Assembly (NCBI GenBank): GCA_002205125.1
Contig: NIOE01000012.1
Location: 62,001 to 126,000, forward strand
Direction: 5' to 3'
DNA length: 64,000 bases
Source: Roseateles noduli
Lineage (GTDB): Bacteria; Pseudomonadota; Gammaproteobacteria; Burkholderiales; Burkholderiaceae_C
Positions within the stretch are counted from its first letter, which is position 1. Each line of letters opens with the position of its first letter. Shown piece after piece: positions 24,739 through 33,755 of this stretch. Both the position numbers and the translations under genes were made by a program. Below the pieces are notes generated by a model. The model had not been told where the DNA came from. It did not search any database and saw only the letters and a list, made by a program, of their open reading frames with translations.

Positions 24739-24868
24739 ATCTGCGTGGCGCAGAGCGAACGCTTGGGCGAGAACGGAATCGGCAAGATATATTGCCCGCC
24801 CAGAACAAGCTTTACACAACCCATGCAGTTCCCTTCGCGGCAGCGGCCAGGCGCTGCCTGTTCCGGTC

Positions 24869-26671
24869 ATGCCGGGTGAACGCAGCGCCGAGCAGGCGAG
24901 CGTCGAGCTCGAACTGCTGCGTCTGATCGGCAAGCAGGGCCGTCGCGTCCCCTATCCGGTGAGCATCGCCGCGCTGATGATGGCGGTGATGGCGGCCAGC
25001 GTGATGTCGCCCTGGCTGGCCTACGGATGGCTGGCCGTCGTGTTCGCGGTGCTGGCGACGCGCTGGGCCGTGCTGGGCCGCCTGCCGGAGATGCAGGACC
25101 GGCCGCTCGGACAACGCATGGACTGGGCCGTGTGGCTGAGCCTGGCCAACGGGCTGGTCTTCAGCGCCTCGCTGATCGCGGCGCCCCACCTGAGCGACTT
25201 CCAGCGCATGGTGCAGACCATCGTGCTGCTGGGCCTGTGCGCCGGCGCGGTCGCGACGACCGCCGGGCACCGCGTCGTGTTCCAGGTCTTCCTCTGGCCG
25301 GTGACGCTGGCCACCGCGCTGTCCTGGGGCCTGTTCCACCAGGTCGGCGCGGAACACCGCTGGCTGGACTGGGTGCTGTCGGCGCTGATCGTCTTCTTCG
25401 GCCTGATCCTGACCGGTCTGGCGCGCGACACCTACCGCGTCTTCGCCGAGTCGGTGCTCATCCGGCTCCAGCAGAACAAGAGCAACCAGCAGCTGCGCCA
25501 GGCGCTGTCGCAGGCCGAGTCCGCGATGGCGGCCAAGACGCGTTTCCTCGCCTCCGCGAGCCACGACCTGCGCCAGCCGATGCACACGCTGTCGCTGTTC
25601 GGCGCGGCGCTGGACAAGCGGCCGCTGGACGACGAGGGTCGCGTCATCGTCACGCAGATGAACCTGGCGCTGCAGTCGCTGTCCTCGCAGATGGACGCGC
25701 TGCTGGACATCTCCAAGCTGGACGCCAACGTGGTGCCGGTGAACAACCAGGTCTTCGCGCTGCAGCCCTGGCTGGGCCGGCTGCAGCGGGAGTTCCAGCC
25801 CGCGGCGATGCGCAAGCACCTGCTGCTGCGGCTGGACTGCCCGCCGGAGGCCTGCGTCGAGAGCGATCCCGTGCTGCTGGAGCGCGTGGTGCGCAACCTG
25901 ATCGACAACGCGCTCAAGTACACGGCGCGCGGCGAGGTGGCCATCGAGGTCAACCGCGGCCAGGACGAGGAAGTCTGGCGGTTGACCGTGCGCGACACCG
26001 GCATGGGGATCCCGGAGCACGAGCAGCAGCGCATCTTCGACGAGTTCTACCAGGTCGGGAATCCGGAACGCGACCGCGCCAAGGGCCTGGGCCTGGGGCT
26101 GTCGATCGTGACGCGGCTGGTGGACCTGCTGGACTTGCACCTGGCGCTGCGCTCGGCGCCGGGGCACGGGTCGAGCTTCATGCTGAACGTGACCGCGGCC
26201 GACATCGCCCTGGTGCGGCCCGGCTCGACGCCGACGCAGGGGCCGTCGCTGCCGCCCATGCGCGTGCTGGTGATCGACGACGAGGAGCCGGTCCGGGTCG
26301 CGATGCATGCGCTGCTGACGGCGCACGGCTGCCAGGTGCTGCTGGCCGGCACCACGCGCGAGGGCCTGCTCAAGAGCATGGGCCAGCAGCCGGACCTGCT
26401 GCTGACGGACTTCCGGCTGCGCGGCGGGGAGGACGGCATCAGCGCGGTGCGTTCGCTGCGAAGCGCGTTCCCGGGACTGCCGGCATTGATCGTGAGCGGC
26501 GACACTGCGCCGGAGCGCTTGCGCGAGGCCCACGAGGCGGGACTCACGCTGCTGCACAAACCCGTCACCGAGGAGCTGCTCATCAACGCGATGCAGGCCG
26601 CGCTGGCTGAATATCGCAGGGAGGGGTCCGATGTCTCGCCCGTTCGCGGAGGCGCCGAAAGCCCCGTCTGA
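24869..26671 (+). CDS. Membrane hybrid sensor histidine kinase/receiver protein
   Basis: 600 residues from the ATG at 24869; the frame is open 51 codons further upstream, so the start is uncertain. The N-terminus has six or so hydrophobic helices (about 30-190) acting as an integral-membrane sensor, then a coiled coil. The HisKA H-box is FLASASHDLRQPMHTLSLFG, and HATPase_c has NLIDNALKYTARG, DTGMGIP and GLGLGLSIV. A C-terminal receiver domain has VLVIDDEEPVR and acceptor Asp in LLLTDFRLRGGEDG. No separate output gene adjoins it. Its 3' end overlaps the GMC-fusion start by 41 nt. Confidence 0.88.
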   Translation: MPGERSAEQASVELELLRLIGKQGRRVPYPVSIAALMMAVMAASVMSPWLAYGWLAVVFAVLATRWAVLGRLPEMQDRPLGQRMDWAVWLSLANGLVFSASLIAAPHLSDFQRMVQTIVLLGLCAGAVATTAGHRVVFQVFLWPVTLATALSWGLFHQVGAEHRWLDWVLSALIVFFGLILTGLARDTYRVFAESVLIRLQQNKSNQQLRQALSQAESAMAAKTRFLASASHDLRQPMHTLSLFGAALDKRPLDDEGRVIVTQMNLALQSLSSQMDALLDISKLDANVVPVNNQVFALQPWLGRLQREFQPAAMRKHLLLRLDCPPEACVESDPVLLERVVRNLIDNALKYTARGEVAIEVNRGQDEEVWRLTVRDTGMGIPEHEQQRIFDEFYQVGNPERDRAKGLGLGLSIVTRLVDLLDLHLALRSAPGHGSSFMLNVTAADIALVRPGSTPTQGPSLPPMRVLVIDDEEPVRVAMHALLTAHGCQVLLAGTTREGLLKSMGQQPDLLLTDFRLRGGEDGISAVRSLRSAFPGLPALIVSGDTAPERLREAHEAGLTLLHKPVTEELLINAMQAALAEYRREGSDVSPVRGGAESPV

Positions 26672-29600
26672 GGTGGCGTCGCCGTCCGGAACGGCGGACG
26701 ACCCCTCGACCCCTGCGCAGCCGCGCCCGAGGCCCTCGGGGACGAGATGGCTGTCGAGACCGCTGGAGGACTGGATGTCCGAGCGGTTGGCGGCGCCTGG
26801 ATCCGTCGCGACAGCCGGCACGGCATCCGACCCGACACCCGGCCCCGCAGTCGTGGACGTATTGATCGTGGGCAGCGGCTACGGCGGCGCCGCGGCGGCG
26901 CACGCGTTCGCGGGACGGCGCGGCGAAGACGGCCGGCGCCTGAACGTGGTCGTGCTCGAGCGCGGCCGCGAGTACCTGCCCGGCGCCTTCCCCAGCCGAT
27001 TCGCCGATCTGCCCGGACACGTGCGGCTCGCGCGTCCGGGCGCTGATGCGCCCATGGGGCGCCGCGAGGGGCTCTTCGACCTGCGACTGGGCCCGGACGT
27101 CTGCGTGGCGCTGGCCAACGGTCTGGGCGGCGGCTCGCTGATCAATGCGGGCGTGATGGAGCGGCCCGATCCGTCGGTGTTCCGCGAGCCCGGCTGGCCG
27201 CAGGCCTTCCTGGACGAGGACATGACGCCGTGGTTCGATCGTGCCGAACGGCTGCTCGGCGTCCGCGACGAGGCGGGCGACAACACGATCGAACGCCTGC
27301 GCGCGAATGCCGGCTTCAAGCCGCGGCGCCTGGAGGCCTTGAAGGCACTGGCCCCGGCGCAGGTGCGCGCAGCGCGGATCCAGGTCGCCACGGACGCCAG
27401 GCCGCGCGGCGCCGCCGACTGGTCGCACCAGCCCTGCATCGCCTGCGGCGACTGCGCGACGGGCTGCAACCACGAGGCCAAGCAGTCGCTGGACACGGGC
27501 TTGCTGCTGCAGGCCTGGCGGCAGGGCGCCGAACTGGTCTGCGGCGCGAGCGTCGAGACCCTCGCGATCGCGCCGGGTGTTGGCTGGCGCGTCACGCTGC
27601 AGCACACCGACGAGCTGCTGCGCCAGCGGCAGGGCGAGCCCTTCGAGGTGCTCGCGCGGTGCGTGGTCCTGGCGGCGGGCAGCCTGGGATCGACGGAGAT
27701 CCTGATGCGCTCGCGGGACCGCGGGCTGCCGCTGTCGCGCCTGGTGGGGCAGGCGTTCTCGGCCAACGGCGACGTCATCGCAGTCGGCCACGAATGGCCT
27801 CGCGCGGTCCATGCGGTCGCCGACGAGGACCAGCCGCCGGCGACTCGGCAGGTCGGTCCGACGATCACCGGCGTGTGGGAGGCGGGTCCCGACCACGTCA
27901 TCCAGGACATGGCGATTCCCGGTGCGTTGCGGACCCTCTTCGAGGAGAGCTTCGCGCTCGCTGCGACGCTGGATTCGCTCGCGCGTCCGAACGCCGGGCC
28001 GCACGAGGAGCGGGCCGACTTCGACGATCCCTTCGCCATCCGGCCGTCGGTGACGGAACGGCAGCTCCCGCTGGCGATCATCGGCCGCGACAGCGGCACC
28101 GGGCGGCTGGTGCGGCGTGAAGGCTTCGAGGAACCGGGCGGGCTGCAGGTCGACTGGCCCGGCGCGCGCGACGAGCCGGCGATCGCGCGCCGGCACGAGG
28201 CGCTGGAGCGCCGCCTCCGCGCCCAGGGCGCGCGGCTGCTGTGCAATCCGCTGTGGCAGCTGCTGCCGCCGGAGATGGCCTTCCTCACGAACGACGCACG
28301 CGGGCCGATGCTCAGCGTGCATCCGCTCGGCGGCTGCGCGATGGGCGATCGCGGCAGCGACGGCGTCGTCGACGCGATCGGCCGGGTGTTCTCCGGCGAC
28401 GGCGACGCGGTGCACGACGGGCTGGTCGTGCTCGACGGCGCGATCGTGCCGGGCTCGCTCGCGATCAACCCCGCGTTGACAATCAGCGCGCTGGCGCAGC
28501 GCGCGCTGGATCGGCTGACTGCGCTCTGGCAGCTCGACGCGCCGTCGCCCGTCGCGGTGCGCCGCGAGCCGGTTCGGCCGGTCTTCCGCCAACCCGTCGT
28601 TCAACCCGTCGTTCAACCGGTCGTTCAACCCGTCGTTCAACCGGTCGTTCAACCGGTCGGGCCTGGACGGGATGGAACCTCCCCAGCCCCGTCGGCGATC
28701 GACGCCGCTGCCGACCGCGCGAGCGACAGCTGCCCCGACGCGACAGTGGTCGAAGTCCGCGAGCGCCTAGGCGGCTTCGTGCGCTGGACCGGGGCGCCGG
28801 GCTCGCCGGTGAAGTACCTGGAGCTCTGCGTCGTCTACCGGCCGAAGGTGCTGGTCGAGCTGTTGAGACCTGGCCCCGAGCGTCGACTCATCGTGGCGCC
28901 GGGCAGCCGGCTGCGTGTCTTCGAGACCCGCGAACGGCGGCCGGGCTGCTTCGAGATCGTCGGCCCCCGACCGGGCGACGGCCGCCTCTGGGCGCATGAG
29001 GAGCGCGGCGACGAGCAGGCGCTGTTCGCCGCGCCGCTGGCCCAAGGCGATCTGACGCTGTTCCAGCGCGAGGACTCCGGATCGCTGCGGCGGCACCTGC
29101 GCGGCCTGTGGGCCTGGGCGATCAACCGGGGCGTGCGCGATTCCTGGCAGGGCATGATCGACTGGGCGGGGCGGCGATCGCCGCCCAAGGCACCGGGCGC
29201 GGCGCGGGCGGGACTGCGCGCACGGGCCGTCAACGCCTGGCACCTCGCCGGGCACGCGGGGGAGGCGCGGGTGATGCGCTACCAGGTGCGTGTCGATCCG
29301 GCCGCCTCCCTGCCCGACTGGGCGGCCGCGTTGCGCGACCAGCCGCTGAAGGGCAGCAAGCGCATCAGCTACACGCGCCGCGGCAACCCGTGGGCGCAGT
29401 TGAGCCGCATGACAGTGACGCCGATCGCCGGCATGACGCCGCCGCCGGGCGCGCGGGACATCGTGCTGAGCCTGGACATGCACCACCTCGCCCGCGAACG
29501 CATGCCGCTGCTGCGCATCCGGCACGCGCGCGACATTCCCTCGGCGGCGCGCGATGTCGGCGCGCTGATGGCCTACATCGCGCGCATGACGATCGGCGTG

Positions 29601-30863
29601 CATGCCTGGACCTTCCGCAAGCCCGACGAGGCGCCGCCGCGGCGCATCTCGCGCCTGCCGGGCGTGGTGCCGGGACTGCCGGACCCCGTCGTGATGGAGA
29701 TGGCCGCCGGCCGCTGGGGCGATGCGGGCGCGCAGCGTCAGGACCTGGACCGCCCGGCGCGGGATGACGACGACCGACCCGTGCTGATCCGGCTCACGCG
29801 CTACGGCCGTCCGGGCGGCGAGCCGGTGCTGATGATCCACGGCTACAGCGCCAGCGGCACGACCTTCGCGCATCACTCGGTGCGACCTGGTCCGGCGAAG
29901 CTGCTGTGGGACGCGGGGCACGATGTCTGGGTGCTGGACCTGCGCACCAGCGCCGGACTGCCGACGGCGACGCTGCCGTGGACCTTCGAGGAATCCGCGT
30001 TCAACGACATCCCGCTGGCCGTCGACCGCGTGCTGCGCGAGACCGGTCGCGCGCGGCTGAACGTCTTCGCGCACTGCATGGGCTCGGTGATGCTGCACAT
30101 GGCGCTGCTGGAGCCGCGCGAGCAGCCGTGGGAGCGCCACTTCGCGCTGCGCGCCGTGCTCAAGGACAGGATCTCGAAGCTGGTGATCTCGCAGGTCACG
30201 CCGCTGATGGTGATGTCGCCGACCAACAGCCTGCGCGGCGTGCTGATGCAGTACCTGCGGCCCTACCTGCCGCTGGACGGCTACGCGTTCCGGCCGGACG
30301 GGACGCCGACGCTGTTCGATCACCTGCTCGACCGGCTGCTGGCCAGCCTGCCGTATCCGGACGCGGAGTTCGACCTGGAGAACCCGCCGCCCTGGCCGCC
30401 ATGGCGGATGCGGCGCACGCCGTGGACGGCGACGCGGCATCGCATGGATCTGCTGTACGGGCGAGACTTCGCGATCGGGAACGTCGATCGCGCGGTGTTC
30501 GATTTCATCGACGATCACTTCGGGCCGCTCAACATGGACACCGTCGCGCAGGCGATTCACTTCGCGCGCTGCCACGAGATCACCGACTGGCAGGGGGCGA
30601 GCGTCTACCTCGACAGCCTCGCGAAGAGTCTGGCGCTGCTGAAGGCCTTCCCGGTGCTCTCATTGCACGGCGAAGACAACGGGCTGTGCAGCGCCGACAG
30701 CGCCGAGTTGCTGAAGGACTACTACGACCAGGCCGCGCCGGGGCGTTATCGCTACCGGCTGATCGCGGGCCACGGACACCAGGACTGCCTGATCGGACGT
30801 CACGTCGCGACGCAGGTGTTCCCGCACGTGCTGGCGTTCCTGGCCGAGGAGCCGTCGCCATGA
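26631..30863 (+). CDS. GMC oxidoreductase (cholesterol-oxidase-like) fused to alpha/beta hydrolase
   Basis: 1410 residues. Residues 70-640 are a GMC-type FAD oxidoreductase: dinucleotide motif VLIVGSGYGGAAAA, a CxxCxxCxxxC cluster (Cys269, 272, 275, 279) and HPLGGCAMG (His564). A VVQP tandem-repeat linker (about 655-677) and a central region of unknown fold (700-1050) follow. The C-terminal alpha/beta hydrolase has oxyanion-loop HGYSASG, nucleophile elbow AHCMGS with Cys1149 in place of Ser, acid in LHGEDNG and His in AGHGHQD. The gene starts 41 nt inside the kinase gene (GGAGGGG site) and overlaps the PhoD-like gene by ATGA. The likely substrates are sterols or lipid alcohols/esters. Confidence 0.82.
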   Translation: MSRPFAEAPKAPSEVASPSGTADDPSTPAQPRPRPSGTRWLSRPLEDWMSERLAAPGSVATAGTASDPTPGPAVVDVLIVGSGYGGAAAAHAFAGRRGEDGRRLNVVVLERGREYLPGAFPSRFADLPGHVRLARPGADAPMGRREGLFDLRLGPDVCVALANGLGGGSLINAGVMERPDPSVFREPGWPQAFLDEDMTPWFDRAERLLGVRDEAGDNTIERLRANAGFKPRRLEALKALAPAQVRAARIQVATDARPRGAADWSHQPCIACGDCATGCNHEAKQSLDTGLLLQAWRQGAELVCGASVETLAIAPGVGWRVTLQHTDELLRQRQGEPFEVLARCVVLAAGSLGSTEILMRSRDRGLPLSRLVGQAFSANGDVIAVGHEWPRAVHAVADEDQPPATRQVGPTITGVWEAGPDHVIQDMAIPGALRTLFEESFALAATLDSLARPNAGPHEERADFDDPFAIRPSVTERQLPLAIIGRDSGTGRLVRREGFEEPGGLQVDWPGARDEPAIARRHEALERRLRAQGARLLCNPLWQLLPPEMAFLTNDARGPMLSVHPLGGCAMGDRGSDGVVDAIGRVFSGDGDAVHDGLVVLDGAIVPGSLAINPALTISALAQRALDRLTALWQLDAPSPVAVRREPVRPVFRQPVVQPVVQPVVQPVVQPVVQPVGPGRDGTSPAPSAIDAAADRASDSCPDATVVEVRERLGGFVRWTGAPGSPVKYLELCVVYRPKVLVELLRPGPERRLIVAPGSRLRVFETRERRPGCFEIVGPRPGDGRLWAHEERGDEQALFAAPLAQGDLTLFQREDSGSLRRHLRGLWAWAINRGVRDSWQGMIDWAGRRSPPKAPGAARAGLRARAVNAWHLAGHAGEARVMRYQVRVDPAASLPDWAAALRDQPLKGSKRISYTRRGNPWAQLSRMTVTPIAGMTPPPGARDIVLSLDMHHLARERMPLLRIRHARDIPSAARDVGALMAYIARMTIGVHAWTFRKPDEAPPRRISRLPGVVPGLPDPVVMEMAAGRWGDAGAQRQDLDRPARDDDDRPVLIRLTRYGRPGGEPVLMIHGYSASGTTFAHHSVRPGPAKLLWDAGHDVWVLDLRTSAGLPTATLPWTFEESAFNDIPLAVDRVLRETGRARLNVFAHCMGSVMLHMALLEPREQPWERHFALRAVLKDRISKLVISQVTPLMVMSPTNSLRGVLMQYLRPYLPLDGYAFRPDGTPTLFDHLLDRLLASLPYPDAEFDLENPPPWPPWRMRRTPWTATRHRMDLLYGRDFAIGNVDRAVFDFIDDHFGPLNMDTVAQAIHFARCHEITDWQGASVYLDSLAKSLALLKAFPVLSLHGEDNGLCSADSAELLKDYYDQAAPGRYRYRLIAGHGHQDCLIGRHVATQVFPHVLAFLAEEPSP
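28591..28661 (+). repeat. 12-bp tandem repeat encoding a VVQP linker
   Basis: About five units of CGTTCAACCSGT in tandem inside the GMC-hydrolase gene, translated as repeated VVQP. It separates the oxidoreductase part from the rest. Copy number could vary by slippage. Confidence 0.85.
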
Positions 30864-32638
30864 GCGTGCCGCTGAGCGCGACCCGTCGCGGCGCGGCCGC
30901 CACCGCGTTGCTGATCGGCGCGGAGGCGCCCGGACATCGCGTCGAACGCGCGGCGCCGGAGGCCGGCCGCGTGCCGCTGCTGACGGCGCTGCGGCCGGAG
31001 CGGGGTTGGCCGCACTGGGTGCTGTGGGTGCCGATGCGATGGCGCGGCGGATGGAACTACGAGCAACTGCCGCTGCCGTGGCGGATCGAAGCCTTCGTGC
31101 CGCCGGGCGTGGGGCAGCCGGGCGCGCCGTGGCGGATCTCGCAGGCCGTGGAGGCGTTCCCTCAGCCGGCGCGTATGCCGCCTGACATCGATGAAGTCGG
31201 GGATTCCGGTGGTGTCGATGCTGTCGATGAAAGCGCCGTCGACATGCACGGGCTGCTCCTGGTGGCGCTCTATCTCGAACCGCGCGCGCTCGCCATGGAA
31301 GGCGCGCATCGCGGCGTGATGCATGAGCTCGGCGACGAGGAGCTGCAGGCGCAGGTCGACGGTGCGCTCGAACAGCTCTTCGAGCTGCCGCCGCATTGCT
31401 GGGCGCATGGCTTCGTGGCCTCGCCGGAGGAGGCCGGGTGCTGGATCGAAGGGAGCGACGCACGAGCCGATGAGGACGCCGAGGCGAGGGCCGGCGACGG
31501 CGTCTGCTTCGCGCTCGCGGCGTGCCAGTACCCGCCGGGGCTGCTCGATGTGAGCCCGGGCTGGGAGCTCGACGCTTCGCAAGCGGGGCCGGGACTCGCG
31601 TCGCTCGCGCGTCTGCATCGATTCACGCGATCGACGGCGCGGGGGAGGGCGTGCTCGCTGGTGCTGTTCGCCGGCGACCAGATCTATGCGGATGCCAGCG
31701 GCGGATTGGCCGACTCGCGCAGCGGCATCGAGCGATACGCCCGCGGCTACGGCGAGTTCAAGGCAGGCCCGGTGCGATTGCTGCCGCCGACAGTGGCGCG
31801 GGTCGTTCATGGCATCGACGATCACGAGATCGTCGACAACTGGGAGCCCAGCCCCGGCGCGAGCCACGACGGCAACGGCCCGTGGTTCGACGTTGCGCGG
31901 CAGGCGGCCTGGGATCACCGATGGGAAGCCGGCGCTCGCGTGGGCGGGCCTGGACTGCTGTGGCACGACTTCGAATGGCGCGGTGCCGCGTTCTTCATCG
32001 CCGACGCGCGCTGCGAACGCGAGTCGCGGCGCGTCGCGAACTGGTCGAGCGCGCGGCTGTGGTCGACCTCGCAACGCGATGCCTTCGGCGACTGGCTGTC
32101 GCGCAGCGCGGACCGACCGAAGTTCGTGCTGAGCGGCTCATTGCCGCTGCCTCGGCGTCGGACCACGGTGGAACATGCGGCGAGCTGCCTGCGCTCCGAC
32201 GCGTGGGACGGCTACCCGCACAGCTTGCATGAGCTGCTGGGGGCGGTGTGGCAGCACCAGGCCTCAGGTCTGGTGTTCCTCTCGGGCGACGAACATCGCT
32301 CGGGCTGGGTGAGCGCGGAGATTTCCGCGGTTGATGGCGAAGTAGGCGACGACCGCGCGCCGGTGCGCATCCACTCGGTCCACAGTTCGGCGCTCTATGC
32401 GCCGTGGCCGTTCGCCATCACAGAGGTCGAGGAACTCGCCGCGCCCGACGTCTTCGAGTTCGACGGCCCCGACGGCCGCCGCCTGAGATGCGTGGTCAGC
32501 GCGTGGTCGGACCACCCGGGCGACGGCTTCGCAGTCTTGCGCGTGCGGGGCGCGGACGTCGAGGTCTGGTTTGACCGATCCGGTCAAAAATCGGAGGTGC
32601 CGGATGGGGTGTTGTCATCCGGAAATCTTGACGCGTGA
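30860..32638 (+). CDS. PhoD-like metallophosphoesterase
   Basis: 592 residues from the ATG overlapping the previous stop (ATGA). The N-terminal 250 residues are family-specific. The metal-binding core then appears as LFAGDQIYADASGG, GIDDHEIVDNWEPSP and FLSGDEHRSGWVS, with the FFIADARCERES segment between, as in PhoD/alkaline phosphodiesterases. No export signal is obvious. Coupling to the GMC-hydrolase fusion suggests joint use in a lipid or surface-phosphoester pathway. Confidence 0.85.
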   Translation: MSVPLSATRRGAAATALLIGAEAPGHRVERAAPEAGRVPLLTALRPERGWPHWVLWVPMRWRGGWNYEQLPLPWRIEAFVPPGVGQPGAPWRISQAVEAFPQPARMPPDIDEVGDSGGVDAVDESAVDMHGLLLVALYLEPRALAMEGAHRGVMHELGDEELQAQVDGALEQLFELPPHCWAHGFVASPEEAGCWIEGSDARADEDAEARAGDGVCFALAACQYPPGLLDVSPGWELDASQAGPGLASLARLHRFTRSTARGRACSLVLFAGDQIYADASGGLADSRSGIERYARGYGEFKAGPVRLLPPTVARVVHGIDDHEIVDNWEPSPGASHDGNGPWFDVARQAAWDHRWEAGARVGGPGLLWHDFEWRGAAFFIADARCERESRRVANWSSARLWSTSQRDAFGDWLSRSADRPKFVLSGSLPLPRRRTTVEHAASCLRSDAWDGYPHSLHELLGAVWQHQASGLVFLSGDEHRSGWVSAEISAVDGEVGDDRAPVRIHSVHSSALYAPWPFAITEVEELAAPDVFEFDGPDGRRLRCVVSAWSDHPGDGFAVLRVRGADVEVWFDRSGQKSEVPDGVLSSGNLDA

Positions 32639-32657
32639 GGCAGCGCGCACCTAGACT
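32628..32657 (+). promoter_or_regulatory. Sigma-70 promoter overlapping the end of the PhoD-like gene
   Basis: -35 TTGACG (32628-32633), 18-bp spacer, -10 TAGACT (32652-32657). A start about 32664 would lead directly into the structured segment that ends at the terminator at 32770-32800. Confidence 0.6.
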
Positions 32658-32663
32658 TCAAAC

Positions 32664-32800
32664 CTTCAAGATCTACCCTTCTGCAGAGTGAAAGAGGTAG
32701 TGCCGCCCGAGCAATCGGGTCCCAGCTGGAATGGGAGTTCGCGGTAACGCGATAGAGAGCTTTGCGTGCGACGGCCACCCTCGGGTGGCCGTCAGTTTTT
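32664..32800 (+). ncRNA. Probable small structured RNA of unknown family
   Basis: About 135 nt bounded by a good promoter and a strong terminator, with no open frame worth naming. Visible hairpins are CTACC...GGTAG (32673-32700), CCCGA-GCAA-TCGGG (32706-32719, GNRA loop), TCCCA...TGGGA (32720-32736), CGCG-GTAA-CGCG (32740-32751, GNRA loop), and the terminator. Two GNRA tetraloops in such a short segment argue for a folded RNA. It does not look like 6S, 4.5S or a riboswitch class I can name. Confidence 0.6.
32770..32800 (+). terminator. Rho-independent terminator of the putative small RNA
   Basis: 11-bp stem GACGGCCACCC / GGGTGGCCGTC, followed by AGTTTTTG. The next gene (32816) is on the other strand and convergent. 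Confidence 0.88.
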
Positions 32801-32815
32801 GTACCCGCCGCAGCT

Positions 32816-33460
32816 TCAGGCCTTCAACTGTTGGCGGGTGCAAGTTGCCCTGAGCAGCGTTTCGAAGCTGATCCTCCGCCCCTTGATTAGCCGCGGTTCC
32901 AGCGACTCCTTGCTGTAAGCCGATTGCACCTTCAGTAGCAATCGACGTTTGCGCTTCGGGTCACGACTGACCTCAAAGAACATCACGTAGTGTTGGCGAG
33001 GCGATGAAGGGTCGTCGTCGACCAACTCCGCCGTGATGAAGTTTTGTGGCAGGTCGCGGGCGAATCGGATCAAGCGCTGTGGCAATTCATGGATCAATCG
33101 CGGCAGATACTTCAACGACAGTGCATGGCGCTGCTCGCAGAGCACACGGATGTCCTGCCCGTCATTGAAGAGTTCTCCCCTGGGAATCGTCTTCAGGGGT
33201 CTGCCGTCCCATTTGAGCGATCGCGTGAAGCAGTGGCTTGAGAAGTGGACCACCACGACGATGTCGTAGCCCAGACCTGGGTCAATGAGAAATGCAAACG
33301 GATCCAGATGACGCATGTCCCACGGTTGTCCGCATCGGGCGACTACGCGACGTCGATGCGCTGGAGCGACTGCTTCCAGATGCTCGGCGATGGGGATCTG
33401 GGTAATGACGGCGTTTGCAGAAGCGGTGCCTCGATCGTTCTGCGGGAGCGGGATACGCAT
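32816..33460 (-). CDS. Hypothetical protein, unknown family
   Basis: 214 residues from the ATG at 33460 (GAGGGC upstream); a TTG at 33535 would add 25 residues. I do not recognise a named domain. Visible features are VVVVHFSSHCFTRSLKW, then FNDGQDIRVLCEQRHALSLK, then QHYVMFFEVSRDPKRKRRL, a mixed alpha/beta protein rich in Arg and Lys. No signal or membrane segment. Codon use is less GC-biased than its neighbours and it stands alone, which suggests recent acquisition. Confidence 0.6.
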   Translation of the reverse strand: MRIPLPQNDRGTASANAVITQIPIAEHLEAVAPAHRRRVVARCGQPWDMRHLDPFAFLIDPGLGYDIVVVVHFSSHCFTRSLKWDGRPLKTIPRGELFNDGQDIRVLCEQRHALSLKYLPRLIHELPQRLIRFARDLPQNFITAELVDDDPSSPRQHYVMFFEVSRDPKRKRRLLLKVQSAYSKESLEPRLIKGRRISFETLLRATCTRQQLKA

Positions 33461-33681
33461 GACAGGAGTGCCCTCGACATTGAGAGGGCAGTCATGTTTC
33501 CGACTCGAATCCGTTCGCGCCTTGCGCTGCGTCAACGATGCCGTTGGTCAAACAGAACTTGCGATGTCTGTCGTCAGGCGGCGACCGTCGATGAGTAAGG
33601 ATGTGGCGCTTGATGACTGGTTCATGCCAGTCGCTGCCCGATGCCTGTCGCGCGTCCCATGCGTTACGACCGGATGAACGA

Positions 33682-33715
33682 AACCGGATCGACCTGCATG
33701 TCGATCGACCCGGTT
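33682..33715 (-). terminator. Hairpin after the tannase-family gene
   Basis: Outer stem AACCGG / CCGGTT and inner stem ATCGAC / GTCGAT with loop CTGCAT, 40 bp beyond the tannase-family stop. On the minus strand it ends in GGTTTCG, so it is a weak terminator candidate. Confidence 0.45.
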
Positions 33716-33755
33716 CTCACGGGTGCGCGTCGACGTCCGCCGACGCGCCCGATGC

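Noticed and set aside
26583-28652. Long antisense open frame opposite the GMC fusion gene
   Set aside because: It mirrors codon positions of a clear gene in high-GC DNA and has no recognisable domain.
32584-32778. 64-codon minus-strand frame over the putative small RNA
   Set aside because: No ribosome-binding site or similarity, and it overlaps the terminator and promoter of the RNA candidate.
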